Part shown: positions 44,468-52,575 of the stretch, one piece after another
How the letters are laid out: each line of letters opens with the position of its first letter
How positions within the stretch are numbered: position 1 is the first letter of the stretch
Assembly (NCBI GenBank): GCA_035358715.1
Contig: DAOPPX010000003.1
Location: 17,886 to 81,885 of the forward strand
Direction: 5' to 3'
DNA length: 64,000 bases
Source of the DNA: UBA8199 sp035358715
GTDB lineage: Bacteria > Verrucomicrobiota > Verrucomicrobiia > Limisphaerales > UBA8199
Translations under genes and position numbers: made by a program
Notes under the pieces: model-generated
What the model saw: only the letters and a program-made list of their open reading frames with translations
Databases searched by the model: none
What the model was told of the DNA's origin: nothing

Positions 44468-45292
44468 ATGACAAATCTGACACTGCGCGGCAGCATGTGC
44501 GCTATCGCACACATGTTCAACCGCAGACCTGAAGACCTCAGTATCGCCCTCGTGGCGTTCTCCCTGGCGGCCACGACTCTCCCGCTGCAGGCTCAGCCAA
44601 TCACTGTTCCAAACTTCTCCTTCGAATCGCAATCGGGTGCTGGCTACCCGTTTGGCGTGAACGTCTACATTGACTCCTGGCAAAAGCCTGAGAACCCAGG
44701 CTACCCGGAAGGCGGAGAATTCTACTGGATCCAGTCAGCCGGAGCCTTCGTCGGCATCCCGCCGAACACTCCGAATCCGTACAGCAACCTCCTGGGCAGT
44801 CAGGCAGCCTACGTGCTGTCCATGCCCGGCGCCGGCCTGTTTCAGGACGACCAAACCGCCGACTGGAGCGGCGCGCAGACCGGGCTGAACGCCACCTACC
44901 AGGTCGGCTCGTCCTATCAATTGACCCTTGGCGTCTTTGGCAAAGGCATGGTGGAGGATTACTCCAGCCTCGAACTGAGCCTCTACTACCGGGACGGTGC
45001 AAGCCGGATCACAATCGGCACGCCCACCACCATCACCTTTGACACGGCCATCTTCAATCCCGCAGGGCCGTTCGCACTCGTTGACTACTCCGTCATCGTT
45101 CCCACCGTCCAGGCCGGAGACGCCTGGGCCTACAAGAACATCGGCATCTCGATTGCATCCGTCCTTGGCAACGGCTCCGGCTATTGGGACATGGACAACG
45201 TCCGCCTGGTTGCCACCGTGCCCGAGCCGGGCTCCCTCACCCTCGCGGCTTTAGGGCTGAGCGCCCTCCTGTTCAGGAGACTGCGCTCCTGA
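44468..45292 (+). CDS. PEP-CTERM-sorted exported protein
   Basis: 274 aa from ATG 44468. Signal peptide with a long n-region; hydrophobic core ALVAFSLAATTLPLQA. A beta-rich body begins ITVPNFSFES, typical of exported proteins with a discoidin/lectin-like fold. The C-terminal sorting signal is complete: VPEPGSLTLAALGLSALLF then RRLRS. It would be processed by exosortase (EpsH/XrtA-type), which is not in this window. Close paralog immediately downstream. Confidence 0.88.
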   Translation: MTNLTLRGSMCAIAHMFNRRPEDLSIALVAFSLAATTLPLQAQPITVPNFSFESQSGAGYPFGVNVYIDSWQKPENPGYPEGGEFYWIQSAGAFVGIPPNTPNPYSNLLGSQAAYVLSMPGAGLFQDDQTADWSGAQTGLNATYQVGSSYQLTLGVFGKGMVEDYSSLELSLYYRDGASRITIGTPTTITFDTAIFNPAGPFALVDYSVIVPTVQAGDAWAYKNIGISIASVLGNGSGYWDMDNVRLVATVPEPGSLTLAALGLSALLFRRLRS

Positions 45293-45346
45293 GGCGAAGC
45301 CTGAGGGCGGGCGCCGGAACGCCAGCCCCCGGCCAGGTTTCCTCCC

Positions 45347-46267
45347 ATGTTCAAGCCGACTCTTGCCATCGCCGCCGGCATCGCCTTCACCTTGCTGGAG
45401 CCCCTGGCCTCCGCTGGCCCCATCCCTGTTCCTAACGCCTCCTTCGAGTCCCCCGCCACCACCTTTGTGAGCGTTAACATAGACTCCTGGCAGAAGGCAG
45501 ACAAACCCGGTTGGTATGCCGAAGGCGGCGGCTTCCTTTGGAGCCAGCTGGTCGGCCTTTTCAAGAACACGGGCATCACCAGCCCCGATCATATTGACAA
45601 CTGCGACGGCAGCCAGGCCATCTGGCTGTTCGTTGTCCCCCAAGTCGCCCTCTTCCAGGACTACGACTCGACAGACTGGAGAAGCCCGGTGCCTACTCAC
45701 GCCTTCAGCGCCACCTTCGAGCCCGGCAAGTCCTACCAGCTAACTGTCGGTGTCCTTGGGACCAGCGGCGGCATGCTCCAGGGCGCCACGCTCGAACTCA
45801 GCCTCTACTATCGCGACGCCAACAGCAACAAAGTCGCCGTCGCCGCCGTCTCCATCACCAACACCCCCTCCATCTTCAGCACCAACACCCATTTCGTGGA
45901 CTGCCAGGTCGCCGTCCCCACCGTGAGGCCCACCGACGCCTGGGCCGGACAAAACATCGGCATCCAGATGCTCTCGACCGTGGATACCAACCTCCAGGGC
46001 GGCTACTGGGATCTCGACAACGTTCGCCTCTCCTCAATTCTCGAGCCCGTTCTCCTCAACCCCGTCCGGACCAACAACCAAATCCAGTTCACCCTCCAAA
46101 GCGAGCCTGACCTCCGGCTCGAAATCCTCTCCGCCACCAACCTCACCCTCCCCCTGTCCGACTGGACCAGCCTGGGCACCCTCACCAACACCTCCGGGAC
46201 CGCTTCCTTCACCGACCCTGCGGCAGGCACCTGCCGCCGCTTCTACTGCGCGCGGCGCCTGCGCTGA
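45347..46267 (+). CDS. Paralog of the PEP-CTERM protein with a different C-terminus
   Basis: 306 aa. Residues ~1-230 align with the preceding protein (IPVPNASFES; VNIDSWQKADKPGWY; GKSYQLTVGVLG; LELSLYYRDANS; GYWDLDNVRLSS). The PEP-CTERM tail is replaced by an ~75-residue module (LRLEILSATNLTLPLSDW, GTASFTDPAAGTCRRFYCARRL) that ends many exported Verrucomicrobiota proteins. Hence probably exported without exosortase anchoring. Signal peptide MFKPTLAIAAGIAFTLLEPL. Next gene starts 9 bp later. Confidence 0.82.
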   Translation: MFKPTLAIAAGIAFTLLEPLASAGPIPVPNASFESPATTFVSVNIDSWQKADKPGWYAEGGGFLWSQLVGLFKNTGITSPDHIDNCDGSQAIWLFVVPQVALFQDYDSTDWRSPVPTHAFSATFEPGKSYQLTVGVLGTSGGMLQGATLELSLYYRDANSNKVAVAAVSITNTPSIFSTNTHFVDCQVAVPTVRPTDAWAGQNIGIQMLSTVDTNLQGGYWDLDNVRLSSILEPVLLNPVRTNNQIQFTLQSEPDLRLEILSATNLTLPLSDWTSLGTLTNTSGTASFTDPAAGTCRRFYCARRLR

Positions 46268-46276
46268 GAGAACCGG

Positions 46277-47062
46277 ATGAACTCCGCGCCTTCATCTACT
46301 CGCGCCTTTACGCTCATCGAACTGCTGGTCGTCATCGCCATCCTCGCCATCCTCGCCGCATTGCTGCTTCCCGCGCTGGCATCTGCCCGGGAAAAGGGCA
46401 AGCGAGCGGCCTGCGTTTCCAACCTGCGCCAGATCGGCATCGCCATACACAACTACGCCCCCGATTTCGACGGCCGGATCCCCTTCGGCCCCAAAGCCCC
46501 GCCGTTCACCAGCCCCGCCGAGTTCTACCCCTCCACCGGCGCCCCCACGAGCCTTCTTTCGCTGCGCAGCGGGGCCCCGGCGGCCCTCGGCCTCCTCCTC
46601 CAGCCCTACCTCGCCACGCAGCCCAAAGTCCTGTTCTGCCCCAGCAGCGATCAACCGCTGGACGCCCAGGCCGAGCTGAACAAGGTCGGCACCAGCCAAG
46701 CCCAGGGCAGCTACTACTATCGCCACGGCGGCAATACCCAATTGTTCGAGAACCCGGCTGCCCCTCCTCCAACCGAACACCTCAAGCTCGACAGCCTTGG
46801 CCTCAACCGCAAGGGCCTGCCGATCCGCGCGCTGGCTATAGACACCCTTTTCCTATGTCCGGATGACCTGGAGGTCTTCAACGTCAAACCCCGCACCCAC
46901 CACCAGCAACGCGTTGCTGACATTCTCTTTTCCGACGGTCATGTCGCCACGCGGCCCAACCGCAACGGCAGATTCACCGTGGACGTGCGGGACTACGCCC
47001 AGTTGCGCGACTCCTTCAATCGGATACTCGCGGTCCTTGAACAGGCCGACACCGAGCCGTGA
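46277..47062 (+). CDS. Prepilin-like protein (type II/IV, DUF1559-like)
   Basis: 261 aa. Type III signal: short basic leader then FTLIELLVVIAILAILAALL, the prepilin peptidase site with Glu at +5. Downstream RQIGIAIHNYA and DILFSDGHVATR (the H-x-G/DGHV box) are typical of the large pseudopilin-like families of Planctomycetes/Verrucomicrobia. Exported to the cell surface or periplasm. Starts 9 bp after the paralog gene with GAGAG as likely ribosome-binding site, so the three genes 44468-47062 look like one operon. Confidence 0.9.
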   Translation: MNSAPSSTRAFTLIELLVVIAILAILAALLLPALASAREKGKRAACVSNLRQIGIAIHNYAPDFDGRIPFGPKAPPFTSPAEFYPSTGAPTSLLSLRSGAPAALGLLLQPYLATQPKVLFCPSSDQPLDAQAELNKVGTSQAQGSYYYRHGGNTQLFENPAAPPPTEHLKLDSLGLNRKGLPIRALAIDTLFLCPDDLEVFNVKPRTHHQQRVADILFSDGHVATRPNRNGRFTVDVRDYAQLRDSFNRILAVLEQADTEP

Positions 47063-47442
47063 ATCCGGCAGCTTAAGCCGCCCTATTTCGGCAACTTCTC
47101 AAACCGGAACGTGCAGCACCCCAGCTCCAGCACGTTCTTATTCGCCGCAAGCCGGTTCTTGAGGCTTGGAATCAACCTGTGTACCCGATGCTTTCCGTTC
47201 CTGCAATAAATTGGGATGCAGCCCAAACTCGCCCCCCACCACTGGCGCGGAGCAGAGGCGCAATAGCGGGCTCTATCGGTCTCTCGATGGGCGACTGCTT
47301 GCACAAGCCTGGTGCCCGGCAGGCAGAGGTTAATATCTACATATCAAGATACGTTGATTTCTGGCTTGCCCTGCAGGATGGCAGCCGTTAGGTTGCTCCG
47401 GTCCGGCCCGTTGAGGGGCCAGCCGAATTGTGGAATAAGACA
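47063..47442. other. metH upstream region
   Basis: 380 bp without a gene. It holds the possible operator at 47343-47358 and the metH promoter. I do not see a cobalamin or SAM riboswitch core, though a covariance search would be the right test. Confidence 0.5.
47343..47358. promoter_or_regulatory. Possible SahR/ArsR-type operator before metH
   Basis: Inverted repeat ATCAA-N6-TTGAT in an AT-rich island, 85 bp before the metH ATG, in otherwise GC-rich DNA. AT-rich palindromes containing ATATC/GATAT or ATCAA/TTGAT are used by ArsR-type SAH-responsive repressors (SahR) before methionine-cycle genes in other bacteria. No regulator gene is nearby, so this remains a guess. Confidence 0.4.
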
Positions 47443-50400
47443 ATGGCAGATGTGAATGTCAGAGTGGAGCGATCGCAGGAGCTGGAGCGGCTGCTGCGGG
47501 AGCGCATTGTGCTTCTGGACGGGGCGATGGGCACGATGATCCAGGCGCACCACCTGGGCGAGGCGGCATTTCGCGGGGAGCGTTTCAAGGATTGGCCTCG
47601 GGATTTGAAGGGCAACAACGACCTGCTCAGCCTGACGCAGCCGCAGATCATTCAGGCCATCCATCGTGAGTACCTCGAAGCCGGGGCAGACATTATCGAG
47701 GCGAACACGTTCAACTCGACCTCGATCTCGCTGGCGGATTACGGGCTGGAGAACCTGGCCTATGAGCTGAATGTGGCGGGGGGGCGCAATGCGCGCGTCG
47801 CGGCGGACGCCGTGATGGCGGCGCATCCCGGGCGCGTGTGTTTTGTCGCGGGCGCGCTCGGGCCGACCAGCAAGACGGCATCCCTTTCGCCCGATGTCCA
47901 TAACCCGGCATTCCGCGCCGTCACTTTTGACCAACTGGTCGGGGCATATTCCGAGCAGACTCGCGGTTTGCTGGACGGGGGGGTGGACTTGCTGCTGCTG
48001 GAGACGGTGTTTGATTCGCTGAACTCCAAGGCAGCGCTGTTCGCGATTGCGCAACACTTCGAGGATACCGGCCGCCAGGTGCCGGTGATGGTCTCCTTCA
48101 CGATCACCGACCTGAGCGGGCGCACCTTGTCGGGCCAGACGGTGGAGGCGTATTGGAATTCCATTTCGCACCACCGGCTGCTGAGTGTTGGCATCAACTG
48201 CGCGCTGGGGCCGAAGGAGATGCGGCCATTCATCGAGGAGTTGGCCGGCATTGCGGACATCTTCGTCAGCGCCTACCCGAACGCGGGGCTGCCCAACCCG
48301 ATGTTGCCGACCGGTTTCCCCGAGACGCCCGAGACGCTCGCCCTGCAGCTCAAGGAATGGGCGGAGAACGGGTGGCTGAACATCCTCGGCGGCTGCTGCG
48401 GCACCACGCCCGCGCACATCCGGGCGCTGGCCGGGGCGATTCGCGGCTTGCCGCCGCGCATCCCGCCGAAAATCAAGCCGGCCACCCGCTTGAGCGGCCT
48501 GGAGGCGCTGACCATTCGCCCGGAGGCGAACTTCGTCAACATCGGCGAGCGCACCAATATCACCGGCTCGCCCCGGTTCGCCAAGCTGATCCTGGCCGGC
48601 AATTACGAAGCCGCGCTGGCCATCGCCAAGCAGCAGGTCGAGAACGGCGCCCAGGTCATTGATGTGAACATGGACGAGGGCATGCTGGATTCGGAGAAGG
48701 CGATGACAACCTTTCTGAACCTGGTGGCCGCGGAGCCGGACATCGCCCGCGTGCCGGTGATGATTGACAGCTCCAAGTGGTCGGTCATCGAGGCAGGACT
48801 GAAGTGTCTCCAGGGCAAAGGCATCGTCAACTCGATCAGCCTCAAGGAAGGCGAGGAGAAATTCGCCAGCCGGGCCAGGCTGATCCGGCGTTACGGCGCT
48901 GCGGTGGTGGTGATGGCGTTCGACGAACGCGGCCAGGCGGACACCTTCGAGCGCAAGATCGAAGTCTGCGGGCGCTCGTATCGCATCCTGACCCGGCAGG
49001 CCGGCTTCCCGGCGCAGGACATTATCTTCGACCCGAACGTGCTCACGGTCGGCACCGGGATCGAGGAGCACAGCAACTACGCGGTGGACTTTATCCGCGC
49101 CACGAAGTGGATCAAGGAGAACCTGCCCCTGGCGCGCGTCAGCGGCGGCATCAGCAACGTGTCGTTCTCCTTCCGCGGCAACAACGTGGTGCGGGAGGCG
49201 ATGCATTCGGCTTTTCTCTACCACGCCATCCGGGCCGGGCTCGACATGGGCATCGTGAACCCCGGCATGTTGGAGGTGTATGAGGAGATACCCGGGCCGC
49301 TGTTGGAGCGCGTGGAAGACCTGCTGCTCAATCGCCGGCCGGATGCGACCGAGCGGTTGGTCACGTTCGCCGAGAGTCTCAAGCAGAAGGACGAGGCGGA
49401 CATTGCCGAGGCGGAGTGGCGCAGGGAATCCGTCGAGCAACGTCTCAGCCACGCGCTCATCAAAGGCATCGTGGATTACATTGACAAGGACGCCGAGGAG
49501 GCCCGCCAGAAGTATGGCAGGCCGCTGCAGGTCATCGAGGGGCCGCTCATGCAGGGCATGAACGTGGTCGGCGACCTGTTCGGCTCCGGCAGGATGTTTC
49601 TGCCGCAAGTGGTCAAGAGCGCGCGGGTGATGAAGAAAGCCGTTGCCTGTCTGCTGCCGTTCATGGAGGCGGAGAAGGCCGCGTCCGGCCAGCGCCAATC
49701 CCAGGGCTGTATTCTCCTGGCCACCGTCAAAGGTGACGTGCACGACATCGGCAAGAACATCGTCGGCGTAGTGCTCGGCTGCAACAACTACGAGGTCATA
49801 GACCTGGGCGTCATGGTGCCAGCGGAGAAGCTCCTGCAGACCGCGCGCGAGCGAAAGGTAGATATTGTCGGCGTGAGCGGGCTGATCACCCCCTCGCTGG
49901 ACGAGATGGTCCACGTCGCCAAGGAAATGGAGCGTGAGGGGTTCCGCATTCCCCTGCTGATCGGCGGTGCCACCACCAGCAAGGCCCACACGGCCGTGAA
50001 GATCTCCGCCGGCTACTCCCAGCCGGTTGTTCACGTCCTGGACGCCTCGCGCGCTGTGGGCGTGGTGAGCAATCTCCTGAATCCCCGTCTCAAGCCTGCT
50101 TACGTCGAAGGTGTCCGCGCCGACTATGACAGAGTCCGCGCGCAACACGGCGGGGCCGCGGCCAAACCGCTGCTTACCCTTGAGGAGGCCCGCCGCCGTC
50201 GCACCCCCATCGTGTGGCAGGCGAGCGACATTCCTCAGCCCGCCTTTACCGGGCTGCGCGTCCTCGCTTCCGACCACGCAACACGCGACACGCAACACGC
50301 TTTCCCCCTCAGCCTGGCCGACCTGGTCCCTTTCATAGACTGGTCGCCGTTCTTTCACACCTGGGAACTGCGCGGCCGCTACCCGGACATCCTGCAGAAC

Positions 50401-51219
50401 CCCGAAGCGAAGAAACTCTTCGAGGACGCGCAGGAACTGCTGCACGACATTGTCCTACGGAGATCACTGATCGCGCGCGCCGTGTATGGCTTCTTCCCGG
50501 CCAATGCCGTCGGCGATGACGTCGAGCTCTACACCGACGACTCCCGCACGCGTGTCCTCGCTACCTTCCATTTCCTCCGTCAGCAAATGGACAAGCCCCA
50601 GGACCAGTTCAACCATTGCCTGGCGGACTACATCGCGCCCAAAGTCCCTCAATCCTCAACTCTCAACCCTCAACTCCCCGACCACCTGGGCGCCTTTGCT
50701 GTCAGCGCCGGTTTCGGTGCCGAGGAACTGTGCGCCGCATTCGAGCGTGACCACGACGACTACAACTCGATCATGACCAAGGCCCTGGCCGACCGGCTGG
50801 CCGAGGCGTTTGCTGAGTACCTCCACAAGCGGGTCCGCCAGGAATGGGGCTATGGCCAGACCGAGGACCTGACCAACGCCGACCTGATTCGCGAGAAATA
50901 TCGCGGCATCCGGCCCGCCGCCGGTTATCCCGCCTGCCCTGACCACACGGAGAAGTGGACTCTCTGGAAACTGCTCGACGTGGAGACGCACACCGGCATC
51001 AAGCTGACCGAGAGCTGCGCCATGTGGCCCGGTGCCAGCGTCAGCGGGCTCTACTTCGCTCACCCGGAGTCCAAGTACTTCGGCGTTGGCAAGCTCGGCC
51101 GCGACCAGGTGCTGGATTACCACCGCCGCAAGCACATGGACCTGCCCGCCGTCGAGCGCTGGCTCGGCCCCTATCTGAACTACGAACCCGCCCCCGCAAC
51201 GTCGCAGCAGCCGACCTGA
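47443..51219 (+). CDS. metH: Cobalamin-dependent methionine synthase
   Basis: 1258 aa from ATG 47443 (MADVNVRVERSQELERLL), GGA upstream; slightly longer than E. coli MetH. Domains: homocysteine-binding with zinc Cys residues in GINCALG and GGCCGTTPAH (1-~335); pterin-binding (FVNIGERTNITGS); B12 cap and B12-binding with GDVHDIGKNIVGVVL (His axial ligand); C-terminal SAM-dependent activation domain (AGYPACPDHTEKW, ESCAMWPGASVSGLYFAHPE). It methylates homocysteine using 5-methyl-THF. Two short repeat-derived insertions (about 50275-50300 and 50650-50676) are read through in frame. Confidence 0.97.
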   Translation: MADVNVRVERSQELERLLRERIVLLDGAMGTMIQAHHLGEAAFRGERFKDWPRDLKGNNDLLSLTQPQIIQAIHREYLEAGADIIEANTFNSTSISLADYGLENLAYELNVAGGRNARVAADAVMAAHPGRVCFVAGALGPTSKTASLSPDVHNPAFRAVTFDQLVGAYSEQTRGLLDGGVDLLLLETVFDSLNSKAALFAIAQHFEDTGRQVPVMVSFTITDLSGRTLSGQTVEAYWNSISHHRLLSVGINCALGPKEMRPFIEELAGIADIFVSAYPNAGLPNPMLPTGFPETPETLALQLKEWAENGWLNILGGCCGTTPAHIRALAGAIRGLPPRIPPKIKPATRLSGLEALTIRPEANFVNIGERTNITGSPRFAKLILAGNYEAALAIAKQQVENGAQVIDVNMDEGMLDSEKAMTTFLNLVAAEPDIARVPVMIDSSKWSVIEAGLKCLQGKGIVNSISLKEGEEKFASRARLIRRYGAAVVVMAFDERGQADTFERKIEVCGRSYRILTRQAGFPAQDIIFDPNVLTVGTGIEEHSNYAVDFIRATKWIKENLPLARVSGGISNVSFSFRGNNVVREAMHSAFLYHAIRAGLDMGIVNPGMLEVYEEIPGPLLERVEDLLLNRRPDATERLVTFAESLKQKDEADIAEAEWRRESVEQRLSHALIKGIVDYIDKDAEEARQKYGRPLQVIEGPLMQGMNVVGDLFGSGRMFLPQVVKSARVMKKAVACLLPFMEAEKAASGQRQSQGCILLATVKGDVHDIGKNIVGVVLGCNNYEVIDLGVMVPAEKLLQTARERKVDIVGVSGLITPSLDEMVHVAKEMEREGFRIPLLIGGATTSKAHTAVKISAGYSQPVVHVLDASRAVGVVSNLLNPRLKPAYVEGVRADYDRVRAQHGGAAAKPLLTLEEARRRRTPIVWQASDIPQPAFTGLRVLASDHATRDTQHAFPLSLADLVPFIDWSPFFHTWELRGRYPDILQNPEAKKLFEDAQELLHDIVLRRSLIARAVYGFFPANAVGDDVELYTDDSRTRVLATFHFLRQQMDKPQDQFNHCLADYIAPKVPQSSTLNPQLPDHLGAFAVSAGFGAEELCAAFERDHDDYNSIMTKALADRLAEAFAEYLHKRVRQEWGYGQTEDLTNADLIREKYRGIRPAAGYPACPDHTEKWTLWKLLDVETHTGIKLTESCAMWPGASVSGLYFAHPESKYFGVGKLGRDQVLDYHRRKHMDLPAVERWLGPYLNYEPAPATSQQPT

Positions 51220-51271
51220 AGAGGCCCTGGTTTTGACCGCAGAGGCCCACCAACGGAGGGATTCGAGCCTC

Positions 51272-51437
51272 CGACATCCAGACCCACTGGAAACGATGTG
51301 AGTCGAGTTCCCCCCTGACCAGACCCCGTCTTTCGGCCGTAGTACATCCGTTGCTCCTCCGTCCCTCCTCCGTCCCTCCTCCGTCCCACCTCCCACCGCC
51401 GGTCGGAGGAGGGACGGAGGAGGGACGGGGGTGCTAC
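51272..51437 (-). repeat. Dispersed non-coding repeat, copy 2
   Basis: Reverse-orientation counterpart of 1434-1600. CTCCGTCCCTC words repeat several times on each side of a GGCGG centre, forming a long hairpin (51355-51390 against 51400-51428). The conserved tail (AACTCGACTCAC, TCGTTTCCA, GGATGTC on the minus strand) is followed outside the shared part by GGAGGCTCGAATCCCTCC (51255-51272), which resembles a tRNA T arm with an 8-nt loop. Confidence 0.75.
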
Positions 51438-51547
51438 GGTGGCAACTGGCATCGCGGTAACGGCCGGCAGCTTGCGGTCCGAACTGGTCAAACGGCGCCC
51501 GCGTTTTCCGTTGAGTCGCTTTCCGGCGCGGACTAGCTTGGGCTTCC

Positions 51548-52519
51548 ATGAACATCTTTGTCACTGGCGGCGCCGGCTATATCGGCTCGATTTGCGCCGA
51601 AGCGTTGTTGGAAGCCGGATATGCCGTGACGGTTTATGACGATCTGAGCGAAGGCCATCGCTCGGCGGTGGACCGGCGGGCGCGGTTTGTGCCGGGGCGC
51701 CCGGACGAGGCGGGCCACATCCTCAACGCCATCCAGGAGGCCCGGCCCGACGCGATCATGCACTTCGCCGCCAACGCGTTGGTTGGCGAGTCCATGACCA
51801 ACCCGAGGAAGTACTTCCACAACAACGTCGTCAATGGCCTCAAGCTGCTCGATGCCGCCGTCGAATGCGGCGTGAAGAAGTTCGTTTTCAGCTCCACCTG
51901 CGCCACCTACGGCCCGCCCGAGCGCCTGCCGATGACCGAGGACTTGCCCCAACGCCCGATCAACCCATACGGCGAGTCCAAGCTGATCTTCGAGAAAATG
52001 CTCCAGTGGTATCAGCGGATCTACGGGCTGGAGTTCATTGCCTTCCGGTATTTCAACGCCGCCGGCGCCAGCGAGCGATTCGGCGAGCACCATCGCCTCG
52101 AAACGCACCTCATCCCCAACGTCCTGCAAGTCGCCCTGGGCCAGAAACCGCACTGCGAGATTTACGGCACGGATTACCCCACCCCCGACGGCACCTGTAT
52201 TAGGGATTACATCCACATCCGCGACCTGGCCCAGGCGCATATCCTCGGCCTGACGCCCGGCCGCCAGGGCTTCTATAACCTCGGCAACGGCGATGGTTAC
52301 TCTGTGCGCCAGGTGCTCCAGACCTGCGAAAAGGTTGCCGGCAAAGCCATCCCCGCTCTTGAAAAGCCGCGCCGTCCCGGCGATCCGCCGCGCCTGGTCG
52401 CCTCAGCGGCACGGGCGATGCAGGACCTCGGCTGGCAGCCCAAGTATCCCAGTCTCGAAGACATCATCGCCAGCGCCTGGACCTGGCACCAGCGCCACCC
52501 CCAGGGCTATCCCGACTAA
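51548..52519 (+). CDS. galE: UDP-glucose 4-epimerase
   Basis: 323 aa, normal length. Rossmann NAD site VTGGAGYIGS (residues 5-14), catalytic Ser in FSSTCATYGP and Y-x3-K in NPYGESK, substrate loop FRYFNAAGA, and the GalE-type TPDGTCIRDYIHIRDLAQAH. It interconverts UDP-glucose and UDP-galactose for polysaccharide synthesis. Stand-alone gene; convergent with the toroid protein gene. Confidence 0.95.
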   Translation: MNIFVTGGAGYIGSICAEALLEAGYAVTVYDDLSEGHRSAVDRRARFVPGRPDEAGHILNAIQEARPDAIMHFAANALVGESMTNPRKYFHNNVVNGLKLLDAAVECGVKKFVFSSTCATYGPPERLPMTEDLPQRPINPYGESKLIFEKMLQWYQRIYGLEFIAFRYFNAAGASERFGEHHRLETHLIPNVLQVALGQKPHCEIYGTDYPTPDGTCIRDYIHIRDLAQAHILGLTPGRQGFYNLGNGDGYSVRQVLQTCEKVAGKAIPALEKPRRPGDPPRLVASAARAMQDLGWQPKYPSLEDIIASAWTWHQRHPQGYPD

Positions 52520-52575
52520 CCCATCTGACGTCGCTCCGACCCGGGCATCATTCCTGCCGCGAGCAAACGTCCTGC

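Noticed and set aside
47063..47442. Cobalamin riboswitch before metH
   Set aside because: No recognisable B12-box or matching stem set by eye; left as a search to run.
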